Shown here piece after piece: positions 51,301-63,600 of a stretch of DNA of 64,000 nt. Under the pieces are notes generated by a model. The model was not told the DNA's origin. It saw nothing but the letters and a program-made list of their open reading frames with translations, and did no database searches. The DNA is from Lepisosteus oculatus (taxonomy: Eukaryota; Chordata; Actinopteri; Semionotiformes; Lepisosteidae). Location of the stretch: assembly GCF_040954835.1 (NCBI RefSeq), contig NC_090714.1:7242501-7306500 (forward strand), in the 5' to 3' direction. A program made the position numbers and the translations under genes. Every line of letters begins with the position of its first letter. The stretch's first letter is position 1.

Positions 51301-54300
51301 CAGTGCCTCCTGGTTTGGTCACGTAGATCCGTTAGCAGAGCGTCAGGCGTGAATCAAGCTGCTCTCGGGCTGCGTCGCTCTCTCGGGTTCTTGACGTGAA
51401 GAGGAGCCTAGTCGCTGAGGAATGTTTCTGTGACCCTTCCATCTTGAGCAGATTGGTCTTGTCGGGATAGTGAGTGCCTCTCCCTTTGGAAACAGAAGGT
51501 GCAGGTGCAAGAGCATGTGTTTTCTCTCACACTCGGGGCTCCTTGGCCACGCTGTCAGTGAAGGGCTCCTAGGCTCAACAGTGATGGAATAAAGGTAGAA
51601 AGCGCACCAGACAAGGAAATGAGCACAGCGTGGTTGCCGCCGGTTCAAAATACACAATCTGCAATTCTGCAGTGCGGCGGCCGTGTTTTGTTTGCTGCGC
51701 GCTTGTTGTGTTCGCTGTGGGTTATGTGGTTCGCCATGTATCGGTGCTCTATAGGAAAATCAGCCAGAGGCAGAGATCTTAACTGCGCCGTGTCCTTGCT
51801 GCGATCCAGGGACACTTGTCCCGAGAAGATCAGTAAGTGGGGAGCGGGTGCAAAGAGGGTCCGCACTGCCGAGACTCGAGCAGCTTGTCTAAGGGGGGAG
51901 AACGAGTGTCTCCCCGCTGCTTGGAGGGCAAAAATGTGATTGTTCTAAATCGCTTTAACTAGGAATCTCTCTTTCTGTGCTGCAGGCCACAGTGTGCTCA
52001 TTTTCTTTCCTTTGATTTCTTATTAATATTGTGGGTTTGCACTCTGGTTTTTGTTGACGGCTCTCTATGCAGCTGATGACGGGAGTGATGAACGGGGCTA
52101 AGGCCTGTGTAAGTAACGAAATGGCACCTACATGTTGCAACGCCCAAGAATTCTGTTGGTTTTGCTTCAATTAACAATTTTGTGCTTTTCAGTCTTTGAA
52201 GTGTAAATCAGTATTTCTCTTGTTAGAGTTCATTTTTTTCCCCCACTCCGGGTGGGGTGTCAGCTGACCTTGGTAAGCATTTTCTGGTTCCTTGTATTGC
52301 TCCATATAGCCTGTGGATTTGCACTGGGTTTTAGAAATAAGATAATAGTTTTTAGGCCAGATGAGCAGATGTATTTTTAAAAAAGTGCTGGAGAAGTTCT
52401 GGGGTACAGGTGAATGTGTGTATTTCAACGACACAGCTATGTCTCTTCCCCTAGACCCCAGCTCGCCTGTAATGTTTTCTTTAGATAATGTAGCATCATG
52501 GATCCCCCACCTGGCAGATTGTGGGTGCAAAAAAGAGCACGTGGGCGGGCCATTTGTGCCCACGTTCTGTTGGGGACCCAGTCAATCCATGTAAACTTGG
52601 GGAGAACATGCAGTCTCCACACAGAGGGTATCCCAGGGCTGAATCGAACCCAAGGACTTGGGAGCTCTGAGGCAACAACACCCACTTCCAAATCATTAAG
52701 CTTCCCCCCAACCCCCCTCCCCCCCAGGCACATCAGATTTTGAATGCAAGTGCTTTGTGTAGCTAAACTGACAGACTACCGCTCTTCTTTTTGTTTTGTG
52801 AACGTTCATTTTTAGTAAGACGCAGGTTCTGAAAAAGTAGGATCAAGTTCAAAGCCTGGGTCAAGACATCCCAGCCGGGTGCTTTTGGAAGAGATGGGTC
52901 CTTTTGTTTGTGCTTCCACTAAGGGAGCCACTGAGGGTCTGCTTTTGCAGATGAAATGGGGGGCAACACAGTGGTGAGGGGGTTAGCAGGGCTGGAGCTC
53001 GGGTTCGTTCCTCCACCTGGGATGATCACCTCTGTGGAGTTTGTATGTTCCTCCAGATGCTCTGGTTTCTTCCTTCAGTCCGAAGATGTACTGGTAGGTT
53101 AATTGGCTTCTGGAAAAAGCAAAACTGGCCTTGATGTGAGTGTATGCGTGTCTGTGTCCTGCACCTGCGTGATGGACTGGTGTCCTGCCCAGAGCGTTCC
53201 CCACCTTGCATTCATTGCTTGCTACGGTAGGCTCCAGCTCCCCCATTGCCCTGGACAGGTAGAAAAGGTTCGAAATTGGATGGATGTTGAAATCCAGCCT
53301 TTTTATTTGCACTGAATTTCAGGTAGTCTTATTGGCACCTCTTCTTTAGAAGAGCCTTCACTCAACTGGTTCTGTTCCTTACCCATCAGCTCCTACTGTA
53401 TTCAGTACCACCGTCTTCTGTCTCCTCTCATTGTGCAAATGTTGTATTTTTATGTTTTTAATTTTTTTATAGTGTTGTCGTCCTGTAAAGGGCTTTGAGA
53501 AGACATTTAAACGTGCTACATAAATAAAGATTATTATTATAGAGGCTGGTAGGCCCTGGAAAGCAGGCTGTGCTGTGGCCCTTGTGGGGGAAAGGAGTGG
53601 TGTGAGTTTGACAGTAACAGAATTTCGTATTTAATTCAGGCAAACAGTCCTTCCAGCTGAGTTCGACCAGCTGGTTGACGGCAAGTTTAGAATGCAATCA
53701 GCGTTCTGCAATTTGCAGAATGGAATTTGTTTCTGTGACTCAAAATAGTATCTTATGTAAATTAATACAGATTTCAGTGTAGGACTTCAAGGCATAATTC
53801 TTCCTACATGCAGTAGACGCCCTCACTTGCTCCTGGCTGACTGTGCTGAGGGCTCATCTTCGGGTTTAGCTGCATGTTTCTGAACGTTGGTTTTCCTCTG
53901 TCTGATCCTGTTTGTGCTGGGAGGCCCAATCCTTCTGCACTGGTCTTTATTCGAAGGCTTGTAATAGGTAATCTATGCTTGCCTCAGACATGACAGTTAC
54001 TGTTGCTTTTGCCAGCTGTCTGGAAGGTGATTGCAGGACTGTAAATGCAGGGTTTCAATCAAACTGAACTTGGCTGCTCGGTGCAATTTGTAAAACAAAC
54101 GTGGTGACGTTTTTGCAAAAAAATCAATAATACTTGCTTACCTTGTAGTATTCTGTCATGGTGCTGTAACTAGTGTTGCACGGTTTTCAGGGAAATACCC
54201 AGGTCTAGCAGAGGATGTTTGCAGGTCTCAGCAGTTTCCTCCCTACATTGTTTCTCTTGGCTTCATTGACTGAATCTGATGCTGCTGCAGTATAAGATTA

Positions 54301-57300
54301 TTTTATTTTAGTGAAAGTGAAACTCAAGTGAATCATATCGCACTGTCCTTTTTTACGTTTTGAGAGTGCTCTGTATGTTTAGAAAATAGCTTTTCCTAAA
54401 ATCAATTTGCCAGTGAAGGAAGTCAGTTTTTTTTGTCTGTTTTGTCTATATGTGGCTCTGCCTTTATCTCCGAATTATTCCAGCCTGTAAAAATGCTGGT
54501 CTCGGTTCAGGCTTTTCCTATGCAGTGTCATCCTTCAAGTAGTTGAACTTTGTAACCTCTCCTGACTGCTTAATTGAGATAAACCAATCTCTGTGCATTT
54601 GTCAAACATGAACTTGTCATTCTTTCACAGTTCTGTTAATTTGTAGTCACATTTTTAAGGGATAGGGTAATTTGCAGCTTTTTTTCTGCTACAAGTTGCT
54701 TTTGCAGGAGCGTCACAGTGTTGGAGCCAAGTCAGTTTTATAAGCTGTTTTTGTTTGGTTTGGTGTGGCGATCAAGCACCTCTGAGGAAATAGTGTCCTT
54801 CAGTAACAAAACCCAGGAAACGGCAACAGCAGCAGCATGAATGCTTGAAAGTTGGATATTGTGTCTCCAAAATAATTAATCTTGTTTTAACGTGCTGTTT
54901 CACCTCAGTGCTTTTTTTCCCTCTTAAACTCAGAATATCTTGGAACAGGCCTTAAATATCACAGTCAGTCCTTGGGACACCTTCAAGGTTCAAGCGGTAC
55001 TGATGGGGAAAGGCACTTATTAAGGGTGCAGGTTACAGTCCAGGCATTGCTGGGTGCTTCCCTGGGTCACGTCAGGAGCCCATGTCTGGGATACCCTGAG
55101 TGGCAAAGCACCACCAGGGCTGGGTAAATATTCTTACCTATTCGGTGCAGCTTTAGTTCATCTTTTAATATCTTCTTGGAAAAAAAAGGCGCTTCCTGAG
55201 AGCTGGAATGATTGGCATGTATTTGAACGCATATAAAGAGCCAGCCATGAGAAAGGGGGCTGTGTTAGCTCTGGGTGAGGAATCGGACACTGCTAGTTTT
55301 GCTTATCAGGCAGCACTCGGATTGAGCAGCAACACAGTGCGATTCCTCCTCTGGGCGCTGGGGCTGGTGTTGAAAGACTTGGCTGGAGCTCTTTCAAGAG
55401 ATTTATGTTCCATATGACGGGGGGGTATGAATATAGCCAGAATTGTAAGTTTGGAAATGAATGGCGAGACTGCTCTGACAGGGCACTCCACTGCTGGAGC
55501 AGCGTTCATGGCAGCAAAGGGGTGCAGCAGACATCTCTCTAAGAGCTGCTGTGCTGCAGTACAACTGTGAGCTGTAGATCACGGGAAGAAATTATTTTCC
55601 AGTCACATGATCATTTAAATGATCGTCCTCTCAGCTTGTGATTTTTACTATAGTTTGGGTTTCTTGGCTTGGCTATTGGCAGTATTTCTTGTTTGATTTT
55701 TAAACTTTGCATATGGAAAGCCAGGAAATAAAACCCCAACTGAATTGGCCTTTTCTTTGTTGAGCTCTGACCTGCAGTGTGCCCCAGCATATAGTACGTA
55801 CAGTATGTGGGAGGAATCTCAATCTAGCTGTGCACATTTAGGAGTCTAAATGCTTTCTAAAAGTTATTTTTCTTTTGTTCAAGCAGCACTTTCTCACTGT
55901 TAGGTTTTTAAAAATACAGTTTAGGGCGATTGATTTTAAGTGGATTAGGCTAGAGGGCCATAAAAACGTACTCATCAGTGAAGACCCCCCAACATTAAAT
56001 TTGTAGTTCGTATCACAGGGAAATTGACCATAAAAGTTCAAATATCCTGGGCAGCACTGAGGTGGTATGACAGCTGATTCAATTCGCTGCTCCAAAGCTG
56101 CGGTTGAAAAAGCTCTTTGTAGGTGTTGCAGAATTTAGGTTGCTCTATTTCAGTGTTTACAGCATTATCTCTTTCCATCTTCAGCTCCTCTGTTATTCCC
56201 TTACCCTAGCTATCCCTCTAGCTCATTGTTTAAAATTTCGAAGGATTCTCTTGTGCAGTGCCAGCAAAGAATTGCAGGTGTGCCCGAGAACAGCAGAAAT
56301 CCAAATTACATTGACCGGTTTGGTCAGTGTAGCTCCCAGATTCCTTCTGGATCTGTGTCATGGGCACCGGCACACCTGGCACCTGGTAATTTCCAAAGAC
56401 CAGACCTAAAGCCGTGTCTCAGCTCTTGCTTTTTAGGGTGAAGCCTGTACAGAGAATCCAGTCCAGAAGTCATTAGTTTTCCTTCTCTGCTCCTCAAGAG
56501 TCTACGCTATCAGTGCATGGGGTGAGTGAGGTTTTCTTACCCTGTTAAACATGGGTGAAGTCTGGATGAAGCCGAAGAATATTGAAATATCTTCGAGTCC
56601 TAGATCACTGAAAAATAAGATGTCTCTCTCCCCCACTCATTATGACAGCTTGCCTTGATGTCCTCAGCAGCGTTGCCATGGCTACCGTTTCTGTGAGAAT
56701 GAGCTGCTGTGGCTTCTGTGCAGTTTATCAGTCACCCAGTGCTCTCAGCATCAGTCCCTAAAGCTGCCATTTATGTTTTGTGATTTTGTTGTTTTTTTAA
56801 CCCACATACTTCTGCCTCTCCTCCATGAGCAATGGAGTACAAAGCCTGCGTTGTGAGAGGTCCCTCAGTTTTGCAGCGCGTCTGACATCATTCATAGTTG
56901 TTGTTTTTTTACATTTGAAAACAAACAGGTGATTGAGACTCATTTTGTAGTTTGCATTGAGGTGAAACGTTGAGGTTTCCGCCCCCTGAAATAAACCAAA
57001 AATAGGCAATATTGTCACCCCAACCCAAAAGGAAACATTCGGTCTCTTTAAAAACAATATACCATGCAGTCAAGGCTAGGAAATGGATAGATGTTTAAAG
57101 CCTACTCTGTTAGGCAATCCCAGTATTTAAACCAGTTAAGGTCTACTCCTGAGTGCAGATTGGGTTTTAAAGTCAGTCCAGAGGTTGCTGGTCCGAGCCT
57201 GAACTGTGCATGGGATTATCCGTATAGCTGGTTGGATTGCTGCTCAGTGGCACCCCCTTGTGGCTTGCCAGCAGGCTTGCAGCCTTCTTGCTCAGAGCTC

Positions 57301-60300
57301 CATGTCTTCTTGGACCGATGCCCCAGCCTTTTGACTGGCACTGTAGGAGGCACCAATCGTGGAGGGGGAGTGGAAGTAGGAGGCAGGTGGCCTGACAAGG
57401 GCACATTTCAGAGGATACAGTCCATGCTGTGCTGGCTGGCCTGTGGATCGTAGCTGTCATCTTAAATCATACCTGACTCACAAATTACAGAAGGAATGAA
57501 AATGGGGGCTCAAATAAGTAGCTTCTAAGCTCAGACAATAGCAAGCCATTTTTCTAATGTCCGTGGGCTCAGGCTTGTCTTAGCTCTGTGCTGGACACAG
57601 CTTCACAAGCTGTTCGAAGAGAGGTTGTCTTAAACGAAGATGCTTTCCCGACACTCCTGCGAGTGTAGGAGCTCAGTAGGAGCTTTGACTGAGAATCTTG
57701 GTGTTTGAGCTAAAGCTCTTGGATCAGTAGAGAAGACCTACAGCGATGCCCCTGGGTTGACAGCTTCAGAAACAACAGAGCTGAAGTGAATTTTGGTTCA
57801 CAGGGGCAGAGCTGAGTAGTAGGGATGCTGTTTTTAGTGTGTCGGCCCCTGTGAGTGAGAGGGACAATATGTGGCTGTCACTTGTATTCATGTTCTTAAG
57901 CCTTGCAGTGCTGTGAACATGGCATGATAGAAAACAGCCTGTCAGCAGTGGGTTTTTCTCGCTGACCCTACAAATCAGGAGCAACAAGCTGATAGCATGT
58001 GTGCTATCCACAGAAACGGACTCCAGATGCACAGCGGTGTGTTCCACTTTGGGTTTTTCCAGATGGTTACTCTCCAGATTGTATTGGTAATGCACAAAGG
58101 CAACAGTTTGAGTATCATGTCTTTTTCACATCTGTCCGAGCAAATGCATTCACGTTTCAAAAGATCCAGCACGAGGTGTTGGCGTAGGCACTGGAGGTCG
58201 TTCAGCTACGCCAGCTGTCCGATCTGTCTCTCCAAGAGTTTTTACTGTGTTCTGCCTCCCATGCCCTGCAAGTGCTTGAAGATCACTGCTCTTGGAGTGC
58301 GTTAGTGAAGCAGGAATTACTCGATCGCTAGTGGTGGCGTTTTTTTCATCTTGCATTCTGATGAGCCAGGAAATAAGATGCTGTTGGCAGAGCTCCAAGC
58401 CCAAACTATGTGAAAAGCTGCAGGCGCTTAGTGTGGCAAAGAGGAAAATCAGCCACTGTTTCCTTTCACACGGGGACCTTGTGACTTAATACACTTAAAC
58501 GGATGCAGGGTCAAAAGCCACTGCATTTGACTATGCAGACCTTCACTTAACAGCTCCCAGAAAGGCTTAATAGCTCAGCTGGTAGATTGAAGGACTGTAG
58601 TAATTTAACAGGCAAGTTGATGTCCTTTTCCTAACCTTACGACTGGGTCATGTCAGAAGATTAGAAGAAAGCTTTAGAAACAAGGTAATGTTGGGCCCTT
58701 ATTGAACGGTGATGGGCAGCTCCTAAGGAAAATACCAGTTGGTGATGCTCTTTCCTCTGAACCAGAATTTCCAGTAATGCGACTGGCCTAAGTAACACTC
58801 AAGAAGTTACTGAGGTCCCTACTTCCTTGGTCATTTAAGATCCCATGACCCTGTTTGTAAAAGTAGTGTTGTTAAATTGTCCTGACAAAACTCCACTCTG
58901 GCTTCGCTGAAGGTCCTCCTTAATTCAGTTGAAGTAATTTCTCACTTTTTCCAGCTGATCAGCTGAGCAGTGGGGCTGCTGGTGCTGAAGGGCTCCTGTG
59001 CCTTACCAAGGTGGGGGCTGCACGTCTGGGGAATGAACTGTTTTGGGATCTTTTGGGATGAAGAAGTGCTATACGCATGTAAGGAATTATAACTTCTTTA
59101 CTAGCGTCATCATAATTTTTTCAGGACCAGGTAGCCGCAGACAAGATATTCAAGGATGGTAAAACTGGCCCAGATGTTGCGAGTCACTGGCTGCGACTGG
59201 GGTTGCACAGCTGGCAGAGATCTGGGATTAGTCTGTCGGCCTCCCCTGGCTCCCTGGCAAAAACCTCACTGCGGGTGCTTTCTGGGCCACGACAGGCTCA
59301 AGAGGCGCAGCGCTTGTCAATGGGCGTGTCGCCCTGATCGCTGTTAGAGTTGGAGGAGCGGGTCGATCCTGTGTGGTCACCAGTGAGATGAGCCCCGATG
59401 AAGTAGCTGATGATCCCAAATTGGGTGGGTGTAAAATGAAAAATGCAAAAAAGAAGTTCAAAAAGTGAGTCAAAAGGGGAAAATGGTTGAGTTTTTGTTT
59501 GTGTGGTTCAGTTCTCTCCTCCTTCTTATTCTGTTACCCATGGGTCAGTCCTAGCTTCTTTCCAAAAAATAGAGGAGCTCTGTACTTTATGAGCCTTGTC
59601 TTGGACTCAATTTATCTGCACTAATCCAGTTCCTGGGTGTTTGAGCTTGTTCTTCTCAAACTTGTACCGGCGGAGTAAGAAGACTTAGAATGTGCTCACA
59701 GATTTTGCATACAGATCTGCTGGGTCCTTGCAGGCCCGTACCGCAAATATGAAAACTCACTTTCACGTGTGGGAAAAATCGCTGGGTTGCGGAGACGTTG
59801 AGAGACTCGTTTTCAATCCAAGCTTAGTAGGGCAAAGGTTATTGGTTGATCGTTAGGCTACCTAATGTGTCTGGAGTTGTGCACTGAGTGGCTGTAGTCA
59901 AAATATAACAGCACTTCTGGTCCTCCTTGTAAGCTTTCATTAGGTTCTGTAGATATTTTTTAAGGTTACCTGACTGAAATGGGCTTCAGGCATTTACTGT
60001 AGGTTGTTTTTGTTTTTTTTAACCTGAGCAATGCAGGTGCTTTCTTAGAGTTCTCTGCACATGAACAAAGGTTGTAGGGACTTGCTGCGAGAGGATATTG
60101 CGTGCAGAGAGGGGCGCGAGGGGGGCTAAGTGTGGTGAAAGCTGAGGTTCGGCGAAGGCTTGAACCTTCTCTGTGCCTGTTTTCAGTTCGCCTGCCTGTG
60201 CCATCCAGGGTTACTGGGCTGGTCATGGATTTTGCTTGTTTGCTCCCGAACACCATTTGAATAGCCTGATGGCTCTGTATTCCACTCGGGACAGGGTGAG

Positions 60301-60610
60301 AGCGCTCTGGCTCTTTAGCCGCTGTAGAAGCGTGCGTGGAAGAGCGTTTTAGTCACGGCTGGAGGAAAGCTGGACTTGCCTCCGTACCTCGTGCAGAAGA
60401 TGCGCTTCAGCCCCGTTTCTTCCCCGCCCACAGCTGCCCTTACCTGCACCGCACTACGGGCGACACGGAGCGGAAGTACCACCTGCGCTACTACAAGACG
60501 GGCACGTGCATCCACGAGACGGACGCCCGGGGACACTGCGCGAAGAACGGCCTCCACTGCGCCTTCGCCCACGGCCCCCACGACCTGCGGCCGCCGGTGT
60601 ACGACATCAG
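42277..60610 (+). CDS. unkl: Unkempt-like CCCH zinc-finger protein, first three coding exons (partial)
   Basis: The coding exons seen are 42277-42341, 43186-43395 and 60434-60610, together about 150 residues. The gene runs off the right edge in intron 3. The start MPSVSKTAASASPQTEKPTH, and the text that follows, match the UNKL rather than the UNK N-terminus as I recall them. Three CCCH fingers follow: C..C..C..H in EQCPLFLQHKC...CFHWH, then VYCTKYDETTGICPDGDDCPYLH, then GTCIHETDARGHC...CAFAH. In UNK, fingers 1-3 form a cluster that binds UAG-containing RNA; the rest of the family adds three more fingers and a RING domain. One codon at the exon 2/3 junction gives D where I recall E in relatives, a mild change. 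Having uqcc4 upstream supports UNKL. Confidence 0.93.
42342..43185 (+). other. unkl: unkl intron 1
   Basis: 844 bp, still CpG-containing at its 5' end, with 'tttgcag' as acceptor. No further feature was seen. Confidence 0.85.
43186..43395 (+). CDS. unkl: unkl coding exon 2 (zinc finger 1 and most of finger 2)
   Basis: 210 bases from 'ttgcag|CTATTTAAAGGAG' to GACGA|GTAAGT. It encodes YLKEFRTEQCPL through the basic NQRRRRPIRRRDGTFNYSPD linker to GICPDGD, very close to the family consensus. Confidence 0.96.
43950..44275. promoter_or_regulatory. Second CpG-rich patch in unkl intron 2
   Basis: CpG-dense words ('aacgcgcgtgcagc', 'gagcgcgcgcacccc', 'tgctcgcgagctgcg') lie 550-880 bp past exon 2, separated from the main promoter by CpG-poor sequence. 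It could be a downstream alternative promoter. No first exon with a clear donor could be chosen. Confidence 0.35.
47893..48000 (+). promoter_or_regulatory. Isolated TATA box with homeodomain/POU-like motifs
   Basis: 'ctaattacctcacttacctc', 'attaagcaaattattttgca' and 'ggtgctaattgagac' carry TAATTA and ATTTTGCAT-like sites. A consensus TATAAAAG stands at 47987-47994. No known exon lies just downstream. Confidence 0.35.
49933..50226 (+). repeat. Dispersed vertebrate repeat (copy 2)
   Basis: Runs from 'atccatccatttccccccaa' through 'gagtctatcccagcaagcag' and 'ggacaggacgccagtccctc' to 'actgcgccaccgtactgccc'. It is the most complete copy at the left end, showing the element starts further left than in copy 1. 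Confidence 0.8.
50820..50995 (-). repeat. Possible tRNA-headed SINE remnant
   Basis: On the minus strand 'agctcaagtggctgggtccc' resembles a box A region and 'gcctgggttcgagtctcc' a box B, about 45 bp downstream. The rest does not match the other SINE families here, so a decayed, different SINE is the likeliest reading. Confidence 0.35.
52595..52710 (+). repeat. Dispersed vertebrate repeat (partial copy)
   Basis: Only the right part is present: 'ggggagaacatgcagtctcc', 'cagggctgaatcgaacccaa', 'ggagctctgaggcaacaaca'. Confidence 0.65.
52959..53292 (-). repeat. Dispersed vertebrate repeat (inverted copy)
   Basis: Inverted full-length copy: 'gggcaacacagtggtgaggg', 'tctgtggagtttgtatgttc', 'atggactggtgtcctgccca' and 'aattggatggatgttgaa'. 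It lies 250 bp from the partial copy in the opposite orientation, so the two could pair in RNA. Confidence 0.75.
53325..53542 (+). repeat. Retroelement 3' end with ATT-repeat tail
   Basis: Ends 'gtgctacataaataaagatt' followed by attattat, a tail shared by many fish SINEs and LINEs. The body upstream is T-rich and non-coding. Confidence 0.5.
58560..59092 (+). repeat. Probable tRNA-headed SINE, decayed
   Basis: 'ttaatagctcagctggtaga' at 58568 looks like a tRNA box A region. The unit ends 'gaagtgctatacgcatgtaa' plus 'ggaattat', a SINE/LINE-type tail. The middle is not recognised, so the boundaries are approximate. Confidence 0.4.
60434..60610 (+). CDS. unkl: unkl coding exon 3 (end of finger 2, finger 3)
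   Basis: 177 bases from 'cgcccacag|CTGCCC' to ATCAG|GTACGT, in frame with exon 2. It encodes CPYLHRTTGDTERKYHLRYY, the third finger, and the FAHGPHDLRPPVYDIR end. It is markedly GC-rich at third codon positions compared with exon 2. Confidence 0.96.
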
Positions 60611-63600
60611 GTACGTCCCCGAGGGCCCTGGGCTCAAACCCGTCCGCCAGGGTCCGTTTAGATATATTTCGATGGAATATATCCTTCAGATGAGACGTAA
60701 AACCGAGATCCTGACTCTCTGTGGTCATTAAAAATCCCAGGGTGTTTCTCGAAAAGAGTAGGGGTGTAACCCCGGTGTCCTGGCCAAATTTCCCATTGGC
60801 CCTTACCAATCATGGCCTCCTAATAATTCCCATCTATGAATTGGCTTCATCACTCTGCTCTCCTCCCCACTGGTAGCTGGTGTGTGGGGAGTGTACTGGT
60901 GCACTATGGCTGCCGTCGCATCATCCAGGTGGGGCTGCACACTGGTGGTGGTGGAGGGGGGTCCCCATTACCTGTAAGAGCTTTGAGTGGAGTGTCCAGA
61001 AAAGTGCTATATAAGTGTAAGCAATAATTATGATTATCTCTCTCAATCTTAAATGAAGCACTCATTTAATTTTTTATCGATCTTTGTTTAGACGGCGAAA
61101 AACATACATGAAGTGTTATAATGTTGCGCCACTGTTTTATCGCACCCCTGTCCCTCCTCGATCGCATGCGTCCTGTGAGCGGGATCATTAGCGCCATAAA
61201 AATAATTGAGTTGCAAATCGCTTATATGGTTTCGATTTGCATGAATGTATGTGCAGGCACATAGCCATTGGAGGAAAAGGTCTGTTAATCTGTCCCGGTT
61301 TCTCAATTAAGATATGCAGCAGTTATTCCTTCGCTACCTCCCAGAGGAAATCGGAGGCGACTGCATGCCCTGTGGCTTGTTTCCATTGGGAACTTTTATC
61401 ACCAGGGTATTTTGCATGACGAATTCAAAATTAAAAAAACATATCTGTCTTCCATGTAGACACGCGTGTTAAGGGCTCATTGCTTAGCCTGCAGACCCTG
61501 CCGTGCCTGCTGAGTAATGAGGGTGGGAATGGATGGGCCTTGATGAGATGGCATTCCCCACAGGGGGACGGTTTCTTGTAAATTATTTCACTCCCAGGAG
61601 CAGGTTTGTTCTGAATGCGCACAGATTTATGAGATATCACCAAATAGATATCTCAGATGAGTAATTGTTTGAAAAAATTCCCTCTGCCAATCAAAGTTTT
61701 GTTAACCTCGTAGTCCCGTGATTGACCTGGTTTCACATAGTGATCGTAATGGAATGTAAAGAGGAGGATTTAGCTGTCTGCCTGTTGCAGGAGAGCTGTC
61801 ACCTCTTCAAAGAAGAGTTTCCTGGAGTTGTGTTTTCTCACGCAAATCCAAATTGTAAGACAGTGCTTATATAATAGCCCCTCCTTATGTAGCTACTACT
61901 CTTTACTGATTTTTGCTGCCTTTAGCCAAAGCAATTTTCGTTTGCACCCGTTTTTACAGCTAGGTATTAACTGGAGCAATTCGGGCAATGCACCTGGCTC
62001 ACCTGAGGGTCAAACTTGCAACCACTATTGCAGTCTATGGTAAAGAGCTATTTGAAGGAGATGGAAGTGGTCTCAAGGTGGGATGATTTGGCCCTTGCAT
62101 CACCCTTCTTCTGCCTATGTGCTGAAGCAGCATCATTGTGCTTTGTTAAACTCAGACTTCAGCTCTTCATTCGGGCTTTCTGCTCCCCTACAGCAGACCA
62201 CACTCACCCGGTGCTTCCTGTTAGGAACCAGGAGCCCAGGGGCGCAGTGCAGGTTAATCCCACAGTCTGCAGGGTTTGCAGTGGGCCTTTGCCATTTGTT
62301 TTTGTTCATCTACAGTTTGCGTTCCGAACCAAAAAGACGAGAATTACATCTGCACGTGTCTCCTGCTTTTAAGTCTTTTGAAGCTAAACAGGTTGGGCAT
62401 TCTATTCAGGTCTAGTGAGTTCTGTGTCTTTGAAAACTGAACAAGCCTTAGCAGTTTTATTTAGTATCTGTATCCAAGCGTAAGCGTGAAGAAAATGCAG
62501 CCTGCCTCAGAGATCGAGTTGTCAAGTGAACGCTGCTCTGATTTCAAGACCATCGTTCTTGGAAATCGTAAGGTCTTTATTAGTCCCGGACAGACTTGAA
62601 CTTCAGCAGCTCCTGCCCGATCAGTTTCTGGGTAGTGACAGCTGGAGTAGAAAGAGGAAATGACCTCATGGACTAGCGAGTTTCTCTGAACGGTGTCCAT
62701 TCCTGTTGGTTTAGCAGCAGGGGAATTCCACGGCTCTTGTTCCGAGTGCAGCTTCTCTGAGCGTAAGGGCAAATGAGGTCATCGGTTTCCTCTGTGCTCA
62801 GCATCAGTGGACCTATTTAAGAACCGACTCTTTGGAATATTGTTGAAGTTATTAAAAATGCAATATTGCACTTTGATATTTACACAAATATTTGTCTCCA
62901 ATCAAAAACTTGCGCAGTATAGATTTGTGTATGCTTTCTGAATAGCACTATAATATTCCAATTTGATTAAAATCAGGAAATGAGTTAAAATAATACTGTG
63001 GACGAGAAGGAATCTCTTCTTAATACACTTTAATGTCGATTGACAACAGAAGTGTTGTTACAAAAAACAGGTTTCTGGCTCTCTGTTAGAGCGGAAGATA
63101 AACATACTTCTGGGAGTTTCGATCTTTTTATTTTAGCTGACAACGCGAGCTGCCTGCCTCTCTGTCAGGTCCGACCAGTTTGTGCCCCTGTGCTCCGTGA
63201 ACAAAGGTTGGCCATTTTATCTCTGACCTCGATCTGCCAGGACTGCTGCCAGTACCCACACGGGCATACAGGAGAGGGGGGGGAAAGGCATTGTCTTCAA
63301 ATGGCCACTGCTGCCTCCGACACGAGAGCTGTCCGACACAAGCACCAAGAAATGAACAGGACGAAAGGGGGTCCTGTCCTGCTGTCTTGCAGGATGTGGA
63401 GGCTCTCAGAGCCTGATTTAAGAAAAGCTCTCCTTGAAAATTGTTCTTATCGTGACCTTACACGGCGTATTCCAGGATCATTTTCATGATGGTAAAGAGA
63501 TGGGAAACAACAGGAGCGGAGCCCTGTTTAAACCATGCACATTTAAACCATTCTTCCTGGAAGATCAACAGCTGCATTACAGCAAAGGCTTCAGTGCGGC

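Larger units (their letters stand above)
43396..60433 (+). other. unkl: unkl intron 2, 17 kb
   Basis: Joins exons 2 and 3 in frame. It holds dispersed repeats at 49.9, 52.6 and 53.0 kb, retroelement tails near 53.5 and 59.0 kb, a CpG-rich patch at 43.95-44.27 kb and a TATA-bearing island near 47.99 kb. No nested gene was recognised. The many frames of 60-180 codons on both strands (for example 184 codons at 48587-49141, minus) lack recognisable domains. Confidence 0.85.

Noticed and set aside
42277-60610. Calling the zinc-finger gene unk rather than unkl
   Set aside because: The MPSVSK start and PQTEKPTHY segment, the GTCIHETDARGH finger text and the uqcc4 neighbour all favour UNKL. An H3.3 neighbour alone would have suggested UNK.
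60315-60809. 164-codon minus-strand frame and 105-codon alternative plus frame
   Set aside because: Antisense and out-of-frame shadows of the GC-rich unkl exon 3.
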